Shown: in pieces, positions 7,391 through 13,294 of the stretch
Layout: every line of letters starts with the position of its first letter
How positions within the stretch are numbered: the stretch's first letter is position 1
DNA from: Candidatus Zixiibacteriota bacterium
GTDB taxonomy: Bacteria > Zixibacteria > MSB-5A5 > GN15 > JAAZOE01
Assembly: GCA_028700875.1 (NCBI GenBank)
Contig: JAQVRW010000016.1
Location: 1-18,633 of the forward strand
Length of the DNA: 18,633 nt
Reading direction: 5' to 3'
Position numbers and translations under genes: made by a program
Notes under the pieces: model-generated
The model's input: the letters and a program-made list of their open reading frames with translations, nothing else
Told to the model about the DNA's origin: nothing
The model's database searches: none

Positions 7391-7455
7391 GTAGGGGCCG
7401 GGTTTCCCGGCCCGTTCGGACATCGTTTCCGCGGGCGCGGAAACCGCGCCCCTAC
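7391..7455. repeat. BIME-like 65-bp element with GTAGGGGC/GCCCCTAC ends
   Basis: GTAGGGGC (7391-7398) and GCCCCTAC (7448-7455) are inverted ends. Inside lie an imperfect GGGTTTCCC hairpin and a perfect one, GTTTCCGC (7425-7432) with GCGGAAAC (7437-7444). Same ends and nearly the same length as 4541-4604, but different stems. Confidence 0.65.
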
Positions 7456-7480
7456 CACCCAAAAGCCAAAAACGTTTACA

Positions 7481-7580
7481 GACCGATGTGTCGGAATGAA
7501 TAAAAACATCAAAAATAACAAAACGAACCCATTTCCGTGCAACCGCAAGGAGGGCATGCTAGTCCAACGAAAAATCGCGG
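7481..7580 (+). repeat. Dispersed element, short copy B
   Basis: Begins GACCGATGTGTCGGAATG, continues through the AAAAATAACAAAACGAACCC core and ends at CAACGAAAAATCGCGG. It stops where copy C stops, so B and C form a short subtype lacking the part downstream of CAACGAAAAAT. It lies about 55 bases from the tex stop codon. Confidence 0.75.
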
Positions 7581-7633
7581 AACCTAACGTGCAGCCGGGC
7601 GCGCCTATAGAATTTATGGGCAGATTAAGGCGG

Positions 7634-9778
7634 TCATTTCACGCGGGGGTTGGTGCGAAGCGACAACGCTATTCGCTTGCGCTCCAGATCGACATCCAGC
7701 ACCGTCACCATCACCCGCTGATGCACCTTCACCACGTCCGAGGCGTTCTTGATGTACTTGTCCGCCAACTGGCTCAGATGCACCAGGCCCTCCTGATGCA
7801 CGCCGATATCGACGAACGCTCCGAACGCCGTGACGTTGGTCACGATCCCCGGCAGGCGCATGCCGGGACGGACGTCCTCCATCGTGTGGACGCTGTCATC
7901 GAAATGGAACGGCTCGTACTTCGGGCGCGGGTCGCGTCCCGGACGGGCCAGCTCGGCCATGATATCGTACAGCGTCGGCAGCCCTACCGGCCCGGCTACA
8001 TAATCCTGAAGCTTGATCTTCTTGCGCAAGCCGTCATCGGCCATAAGGTCTGCTACCGTACAGCCCAGATCGGCGGCCATCGTCTCGACCACGTGGTAAC
8101 TCTCCGGATGCACCGCGCTGTGGTCGAGCGGGTTGGAAGCATCGGCAATGCGCAAGAACCCTGCTGCCTGTTCGAATGCTTTCGGCCCCAGACGCGGCAC
8201 CTTGCGGAATCCCTCGCGCGACTTGAACGGCCCGTGCTCGTTGCGGTAGTCGATGATGTTCTGCGCCAAAGCGGGGCCAAGGCCGGAGACATACGTCAGA
8301 AGCTGCTTGCTGGCGGTGTTGATCTCCACGCCGACGGCGTTGACGCAGCTGATGACGGTATCATCCAGGGCCTGTTTGAGCGCGGTCTGGTCGACATCGT
8401 GCTGGTACTGGCCGACGCCGATCGCCTTCGGTTCGATCTTGACCAGTTCCGCCAAGGGGTCCATCAACCGCCGCCCGATCGACACCGCCCCGCGCACGGT
8501 GAGATCATGGTCGGGAAATTCCTCCCGCGCCGCTTCCGAGGCGGAATAGACCGAAGCGCCGGACTCGTTGACCATCTCGACGAGCACGTCGGAGGGCAGA
8601 TTCAGCTCGCGGACGAATGCTTCCGTCTCCCGTCCGGCGGTGCCGTTGCCGATGGCGATCACCTCGATCTTGAAACGGCGATACAGGTCGCGGATGACCT
8701 TGCCGGCTTCTTTGCGTCGCTCTTCCTCGTCGTGCGGGTAGATGACGACATGATGCAGCAGCTGTCCCTGACGATCCAGGCAGACTGCCTTGCATCCGGT
8801 CCGATACCCTGGGTCGATGCCAAGGATGGCCTTTTGCCCCAGAGGCGGGGCCATGAGCAATTCGCGGAGGTTGTCGGCGAAGACCTTGATGGCGACATCG
8901 TCGGCCCGATGACGCGAATCGGCCCGCATCTCGGTTTCCATCGAGGGAGCTAAAAGCCGCTTATAGCCATCCTCGATCGCCAGCCGCACCTGCCCGGCGG
9001 CATAATTGTCGGCGATGATGAACATCGTGTACAATATTGCCAACGCATCCTCTTCGGGAACCTCGATTCCGAACGACAGGATACCCTCGGTCTCGCCGCG
9101 CCGTATCGCCAGGATTCGATGCGAGGGGGCCTTGGCCAATGGTTCGTGCCAGTCGAAATAATCGGCGAACTTGGCGCCCTCGACTTCCTTTCCTTCATTC
9201 ACGCGGCAATAGACGACTCCCTGATCGGCAAACAGCGCCCGCGTCTTCGCGCGGGCGTCGGCGTCCTCGCTGATCCATTCGGCGATGATATCGCGCGCGC
9301 CGGCCAGGGCCGATTCGATATCGGGAACTTCTTTTTCGGGATCGACGAATACTTCCGCCTCTTTCAAAAGATCGATATCATCCTGGGCAAAGATCAACTC
9401 GGCCAATGGTTCGAGGCCCCGTTCCTTGGCGATAGTCGCCCGGGTGCGGCGTTTGGGCCGGAAGGGAAGGTAGATATCTTCCAATACCGCCATCGTTTCG
9501 GCGGCGTCGATTTTGGCCTTGAGCTCATCGGTCAGAAGCCCGCGCTCTTCGAGCGATTTCAAAATCGCCTCGCGCCGCTTGTCCAGGTCGCGAAGCTGGC
9601 CGATCCGGTCGCGGATTGCCGTGATCTGGACCTCGTCGAGCGTCCCGGTCGCCTCCTTGCGGTACCGGGCGATAAACGGCACCGTGGCGCCGTCATCCAG
9701 AAGTTGCACAGTGGCGGTCACCTGGCCGGTCTGGAGTTTCAGCTCCCCGGCGATTTTCCGTATATGTATATTGATCAT
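7634..9778 (-). CDS. tex: Tex, S1-domain RNA-binding transcription accessory protein
   Basis: A protein of 714 residues, close to the family norm of about 720-780. Tex binds nucleic acid and acts around transcription elongation in the cytoplasm. The N-terminal signature GATVPFIARYRKEATGTLDE is at residues 30-49. It is followed by the FRPKRRTRATIAKERGLEPL helix region, the YqgF/RNase H-like core (ILGIDPGYRTGCKAV and AIGNGTAGRETEAFV), and a helix-hairpin-helix region (GVGQYQHDVDQ to VPRLGPKAFEQAAGFLRI). The C-terminal S1 domain has GAFVDIGVHQEGLVHLSQLA and ends in RKRIALSLR. I chose the ATG at 9778 because MINIHIRKIA matches a typical Tex beginning and AAAGGTGA lies upstream. The frame is open 40 codons further, but that extension is atypical. 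Divergent from the aspartyl protease gene. Confidence 0.96.
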   Translation of the reverse strand: MINIHIRKIAGELKLQTGQVTATVQLLDDGATVPFIARYRKEATGTLDEVQITAIRDRIGQLRDLDKRREAILKSLEERGLLTDELKAKIDAAETMAVLEDIYLPFRPKRRTRATIAKERGLEPLAELIFAQDDIDLLKEAEVFVDPEKEVPDIESALAGARDIIAEWISEDADARAKTRALFADQGVVYCRVNEGKEVEGAKFADYFDWHEPLAKAPSHRILAIRRGETEGILSFGIEVPEEDALAILYTMFIIADNYAAGQVRLAIEDGYKRLLAPSMETEMRADSRHRADDVAIKVFADNLRELLMAPPLGQKAILGIDPGYRTGCKAVCLDRQGQLLHHVVIYPHDEEERRKEAGKVIRDLYRRFKIEVIAIGNGTAGRETEAFVRELNLPSDVLVEMVNESGASVYSASEAAREEFPDHDLTVRGAVSIGRRLMDPLAELVKIEPKAIGVGQYQHDVDQTALKQALDDTVISCVNAVGVEINTASKQLLTYVSGLGPALAQNIIDYRNEHGPFKSREGFRKVPRLGPKAFEQAAGFLRIADASNPLDHSAVHPESYHVVETMAADLGCTVADLMADDGLRKKIKLQDYVAGPVGLPTLYDIMAELARPGRDPRPKYEPFHFDDSVHTMEDVRPGMRLPGIVTNVTAFGAFVDIGVHQEGLVHLSQLADKYIKNASDVVKVHQRVMVTVLDVDLERKRIALSLRTNPRVK

Positions 9779-9862
9779 CCTGTCAGTCTCACCTTTCGCG
9801 CCGGTATAATACACTGCCGAACACGGAAAGGAAACAGGAATCGGCGGCAAACGATCGGGACG

Positions 9863-9901
9863 CGCAACTATGTTGCGTTTCCGTCGTATCAAATACATAA
9901 T
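9863..9901 (+). promoter_or_regulatory. Candidate promoter and inverted-repeat operator between tex and the protease gene
   Basis: TTGCGT (9873-9878) and CATAAT (9896-9901) are 17 bases apart, giving a plausible plus-strand promoter about 35 bases before the start codon. A perfect inverted repeat CGCAAC-TAT-GTTGCG (9863-9877) overlaps the -35 box and could be a repressor site. The spacing is good but the -35 is weak. Confidence 0.4.
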
Positions 9902-9941
9902 GCAGGGTTAGGGAAACAGGATATTAACACAGGTGATGACT

Positions 9942-11804
9942 ATGAAGAAAACATTGCTAATGCTGGTTTGTGCGGTGCTGGCCGTAATCTTTTGCACGTC
10001 CGGGTGGGCGGCGATAAACGATCCGTACGAAATCCTCAACCGCTATTATCAAGCGATCGGCGGGCTGGACAAGATCAAGGCCATGAAAACGTCGTATGTC
10101 GAGGGAACGATCGTGATCGAGGGGACCGGTCTTCAGGGAACGTTCAAGCAGTGGACCGAATCTCCGATCAAGAGCCGCCAGGAGGTCGACCTGACCATCT
10201 TCAAACAGACTACCGGCGACAACGGCCAGTTTGCCTGGACCGTCGACCAGAATGGCAAAGTGCAGCCGCTCCAGGACGAACGTTCGACGCAGGATCATCA
10301 GGTCAAGCTTTTGACCGCCGAATTCGATTTCTTGAACCGCGACTCCAAAAACTTCAAGGTGACGTTCGACGGAACCGACACAGTCGGCGCTGCGACTTGT
10401 TATGTGGTCAGGACAACCAACAGCATCAATCAGGATACTCTGCAGCAATACTTCGATACGGCGACATTTCGGCAGTTGCAGGCGATCAGCATCAAATCCG
10501 ACGGCCGGACGAATACGCGGTATTTCGATTACCGCGACGTCAATGGCGTGCTGGTGGCATTCGAGGAACAGTCGGTCGAGTACCCGACCATGATGAAGCA
10601 GGTGGTTAAACTGACTACGGTTAAAGACAACATCGCCGTGGAAGCAACGATGTTCGAACCGCCCACGGAAGACGTCAAGGATTTCCGTTTCGTCAACGGC
10701 CGAAGCGCCGAAGATATCCCTTTCCGGTTTATCGAAAATCATATCTACCTGATGGTGAATATCGCCGGCAAGGAACGGCTGTGGGTGCTTGACTCCGGCG
10801 CGGATATGACCGTTCTCGATGCGGCCTTCGCCAAAGAAGCCAATATCGCCGTGGAAGGTTCGATGAAGGGGCAGGGGGCCGGGCAATTGGTGGATTTATC
10901 GTTTGCCGACCTCCCCCCGTTTTCGCTGGCGGGATTGGAATTCGACAAGCAAAAGGCGGCGGTTATCGATATCAACCCGACGATTCGGCAATGGGTCGGG
11001 TTCGACATCGCGGGAATACTGGGGTATGATTTCCTTTCGCGGGTGATAACCAAGGTCGATTATGCCAACGAGAAGCTCTCGTTCTATGACGTCGACAGCT
11101 TCGTGTACAACGGCCCGGGTGTGGTGCTCGACGCTCCCGTGGCGGGACAGGGTTTCGATCTTCCGGTAACCGTCGATGGCGTCTATGGCGGGTTGTGGAG
11201 CCTCGATCTCGGCGCCGGCGGGATGGCGTTCTTGTATCCATTCGCCGAGAAGAACGGCCTGTTGAAAATGAAGGGGGTGGACGGCCTCGGTTTCGGCGCG
11301 GGGGGATCGTCGCCGCGGCGCACCTGCCGGTTCAAGACGATCGAGTTTGCCGGGTTTGTCAAAGAGAAGCCATTGGTCACGATTACGATGGAAAAGGGTT
11401 CGGGCGCGTTCGGTGATGCGTTCCTGACCGGCAATATCGGCAATACGCTGCTGCGTCATTTTGTGCTGTATCTGGATTACAAGCACGGCAAGGTGATAGT
11501 CGAGAAAGGCAAGGATTTCGACCGCGTATTTCCGGAGGACCACAGCGGCCTGACGGCCGGGGCGACCACGGATAACAAGATCGAAGTCGTGTATGCCTCG
11601 CCCGGCACACCGGCAGAGAAAGCCGGATTCAAGGCGGGCGACATCATCACGTCGTTCAACGGCATCGGCACGGATTATCTCGGCGGAGTGCTGGCGATAA
11701 TAAAGATGTTGCGCGAGAAACCGGGTACGACCTACACGGTCGGCATTTTGCGTGATGGCAAACCGTTGACCCTGAAAATGACATTGAAAGATCTGTACGA
11801 GTAA
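9942..11804 (+). CDS. Periplasmic two-lobed aspartyl protease with C-terminal PDZ domain
   Basis: The protein has 620 residues. A signal peptide is at about 1-24 (LLMLVCAVLAVIF, then SGWA). Residues 25-235 form a beta-rich region beginning EILNRYYQAIGGLDKIKAMK, like the LolA/LppX-type folds that often precede such proteases. The first protease lobe has LWVLDSGADMTVLD, with the catalytic aspartate at about 284, and ends in GILGYDFLSRV. The second lobe has LWSLDLGAGGMAFLY, with an aspartate at about 422, and GNIGNTLLRHFVLYLDY. A PDZ domain covers about 545-617 (SPGTPAEKAGFKAGDIITSFNG). Family knowledge says retropepsin-like lobes with a D-T/S-G motif cleave proteins; the substrate is unknown. 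The second lobe has DLG instead of DSG or DTG. AGGTGA (9931-9936) lies 5 bases before the ATG at 9942, favouring it over the GTG at 9933. Confidence 0.87.
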   Translation: MKKTLLMLVCAVLAVIFCTSGWAAINDPYEILNRYYQAIGGLDKIKAMKTSYVEGTIVIEGTGLQGTFKQWTESPIKSRQEVDLTIFKQTTGDNGQFAWTVDQNGKVQPLQDERSTQDHQVKLLTAEFDFLNRDSKNFKVTFDGTDTVGAATCYVVRTTNSINQDTLQQYFDTATFRQLQAISIKSDGRTNTRYFDYRDVNGVLVAFEEQSVEYPTMMKQVVKLTTVKDNIAVEATMFEPPTEDVKDFRFVNGRSAEDIPFRFIENHIYLMVNIAGKERLWVLDSGADMTVLDAAFAKEANIAVEGSMKGQGAGQLVDLSFADLPPFSLAGLEFDKQKAAVIDINPTIRQWVGFDIAGILGYDFLSRVITKVDYANEKLSFYDVDSFVYNGPGVVLDAPVAGQGFDLPVTVDGVYGGLWSLDLGAGGMAFLYPFAEKNGLLKMKGVDGLGFGAGGSSPRRTCRFKTIEFAGFVKEKPLVTITMEKGSGAFGDAFLTGNIGNTLLRHFVLYLDYKHGKVIVEKGKDFDRVFPEDHSGLTAGATTDNKIEVVYASPGTPAEKAGFKAGDIITSFNGIGTDYLGGVLAIIKMLREKPGTTYTVGILRDGKPLTLKMTLKDLYE

Positions 11805-11819
11805 ATAGCTGCTTGGTGC

Positions 11820-11843
11820 GCGGCGGACGGGGACGTCCGCCGC
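11820..11843 (+). terminator. 10-bp hairpin after the protease gene, likely terminator
   Basis: GCGGCGGACG (11820-11829) pairs perfectly with CGTCCGCCGC (11834-11843) across a GGGA loop, 15 bases after the stop codon. There is no T-tract. The arm sequence is close to that of the palindrome at 4541, so it may be a REP-like element used as a transcript end. Confidence 0.5.
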
Positions 11844-11871
11844 GAAGACTCTCCCCAACTCCTGGCCTGCT

Positions 11872-11960
11872 GCGATTTTTCGTTGGACTATCATGATTGC
11901 CTTGCAGTTGCACGGAAATGGGTTTGCTTTGTTATTTTTGGTGGTTTGCATCATTCCGAC
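11872..11960 (-). repeat. Dispersed element, short copy C
   Basis: Reverse orientation. Read on the minus strand it contains AAAAATAACAAAGCAAACCC and ends at CAACGAAAAATCGC, like copy B. It is preceded on that strand by the CCCACCAT palindrome, as copy A is, so C combines the upstream module of A with the short body of B. Confidence 0.75.
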
Positions 11961-12061
11961 ATACCAAAGTAAAACTTTGGGCGCATGCATTTCCCCACCA
12001 TGAATGGTGGGCCACCCGGGGTTCGCGGGTATGACAGGCTGGTAGTGATCCGTAATCGCTA

Positions 12062-12190
12062 GCATTCTTCTACTGATTTGCGGGCAAAATGGCGGAAAAA
12101 TTCGTTGGATTAGCATGGATGGCATACGGTTGCGGGAAAATGGTTTCGCTTTGTTATTTTTTGTGTTTTTAGTCATTCCAATGCACCGAT
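12062..12190 (-). repeat. Dispersed element, long copy D
   Basis: Reverse orientation. It carries the core, CAACGAATTTTTCCGCC and AGTAGAAGAATG, matching copies A and E, and diverges from them soon after that point. Confidence 0.75.
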
Positions 12191-12253
12191 CTGATCCTTT
12201 ATGCGAGTCCAAGAGCCTTACAGTATAAGTCGCAAGTCGGCATTCCCAGAACA

Positions 12254-12276
12254 CCCCCAAGCCAAAAGCTTGGGGG
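12254..12276. repeat. Hairpin CCCCCAAGC/GCTTGGGGG
   Basis: A 9-bp perfect stem with loop CAAAA. It is related to the palindrome at 4316-4339. Confidence 0.6.
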
Positions 12277-12311
12277 CGCCACCCGAACCGAATGTCGGGC
12301 GGTGTCAGGGA

Positions 12312-12491
12312 CTTTATCCTAATGCCGTCAGTCGATTTGCGATAAGGAAGAGATTCCTGTTCGCACAGGGAAATCAATGGCATTCTTCTACTGATTTGCG
12401 GGCGAAATGGGGGAAATTTTCGTTGGATTAACATGGATAGCATGCGGTTGCGAGAAAATGGTTTCGAATTGTTATTTTTGGTGTTTTCACG
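12312..12491 (-). repeat. Dispersed element, long copy E
   Basis: Reverse orientation. It matches copy A along most of its length. After AGAAGAATGCCATTGATTT it keeps the hairpin position with a different stem (CCTGT/ACAGG) and ends near GACGGCAT, where A has GATGGCAT. The hairpin base pairs changed while the flanks stayed alignable. Confidence 0.7.
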
Positions 12492-12630
12492 GTTTGGCCA
12501 TATCGGTGTGACGTTGATATGGCCCTCCTCCCCAGCGCCTCTCCCAGGAGGAGAGGGGGAAAGCTTCAAGGGGCGGCGGCGGACGCACGTATAGACGCAG
12601 GCTGATATACCCATACATATATGCCGCCGG

Positions 12631-12666
12631 ATTCGTTTTCACCATCAAAGTGGTGTTGATTTCGCG
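12631..12666 (-). repeat. 36-base dispersed repeat, copy 2, overlapping the end of a CDS
   Basis: The reverse complement matches 7006-7041 at 34 of 36 positions. Read on the minus strand, it supplies the last seven codons (AKSTPL region) and the TGA stop of the 213-residue protein. Confidence 0.85.
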
Positions 12667-13286
12667 GATGGGGAATCAAAAGCGGGGACCCACTTCGCGG
12701 TAGCGGGATCGGCCACCGGCACCTGAGTCGCCTGGGTAGTTTCCCCGTCAAAGGAGATAATCCGTGGTAATTCCTCTTGCAAAAATAATATCAATCCGCT
12801 CAACCATTCTTCATATTTGTCCAGATTATCAGGTGCGATGCAGTTCCAAGTGATGTTCATCGGAAAGTGGACTTTGCGAAACATATAGGGACGTCGATTT
12901 TGACCCCAATGAATGTGTGGCTGGTAAGGTTCTTTCAGGCCCGAAGGGCAGTTCCAATGTATTAATATTAGTTCCGATGCGTCTTCATCAACAAGTTTCA
13001 AATTGAGTTTCCGAAATGCGTACTTTGTCGTCCCTCTTTTCTTATCCTCTTTGGTCGCCCATTGTTCGCAATATTCTCCAAAAAGATTTAAACTACACGT
13101 TCCTGATTTCAGCCGGAATACGCATTGTTGGCCGCCAATCTCGCGCCTGCTTACGGCTTGTGTTTTAAGCACCAATTCAAAGAGCGATTTGTCTCGAGAG
13201 GATCTTTGTACCTGAGAATCCTTACTCAGCTCGCGCAAATGGATATTCAGCCACCTCTCATGCTTGTCCAAGGAATCAATTTCCAT
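12645..13286 (-). CDS. Unknown protein, second gene of the DNA methyltransferase operon
   Basis: A soluble-looking protein of 213 residues that I cannot assign to a family. Visible features are a charged N-terminus, a basic middle (WATKEDKKRGTTKYAFRK, 76-93), and a His/aromatic segment: HW at 110-111, PHIHWGQNRRP at 123-133 and KVHFPMNITWN at 138-148. A helix, KYEEWLSGLILFLQEELPRI, is at about 157-176. I see no nuclease motif such as PD-(D/E)XK, HNH or GIY-YIG. The start ATG lies 8 bases after the methyltransferase stop. The TAG stop overlaps the AGGA ribosome binding site, so translation is probably coupled. The last residues come from a dispersed repeat, so the native C-terminus may have been altered. 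The partnership suggests a role in the same modification or defence unit, which is inference only. Confidence 0.7.
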   Translation of the reverse strand: MEIDSLDKHERWLNIHLRELSKDSQVQRSSRDKSLFELVLKTQAVSRREIGGQQCVFRLKSGTCSLNLFGEYCEQWATKEDKKRGTTKYAFRKLNLKLVDEDASELILIHWNCPSGLKEPYQPHIHWGQNRRPYMFRKVHFPMNITWNCIAPDNLDKYEEWLSGLILFLQEELPRIISFDGETTQATQVPVADPATAKWVPAFDSPSAKSTPL

Positions 13287-13294
13287 AACTGGTC

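Larger units (their letters stand above)
6903..7633. repeat. Convergent intergenic region filled with repeats
   Basis: No supported gene. It holds a hairpin after the upstream gene (6921-6940), a 36-base repeat (7006-7041), a CCCACCAT palindrome (7118-7135), element copy A (7166-7350), a BIME-like pair (7391-7455) and element copy B (7481-7580). A frame is open through both copies from 7058, but it runs on antisense into tex and is not credible as a gene over its length. Confidence 0.8.
11805..12630. repeat. Convergent intergenic region filled with repeats
   Basis: No supported gene. It holds a strong hairpin after the protease gene (11820-11843), element copies C, D and E in inverted orientation relative to A and B, the CCCACCAT palindrome (11994-12011), a C5-A2 hairpin (12254-12276) and a CCTCTCC/GGAGAGG stem (12538-12556). 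A minus-strand frame stays open through all three copies and then runs antisense into the protease gene. Confidence 0.8.

Noticed and set aside
7058..8953. Long plus-strand open frame starting in the repeat region and running antisense through tex
   Set aside because: Most of it is the mirror of the clearly coding tex gene, as expected in GC-rich DNA. Only the first ~500 bases cover repeat copies A and B, which are treated as repeats.
9119..10609. Plus-strand open frame spanning the tex and protease start regions
   Set aside because: It is antisense to tex, then out of frame within the protease gene. Its composition is low-complexity, as in shadow frames, and it has no motif.
10896..12614. 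Long minus-strand open frame through repeat copies C-E and antisense to the protease gene
   Set aside because: It has no family features. Half is antisense to the protease CDS and the rest is repeat DNA. The openness across the copies is reported as a finding, not as a gene.
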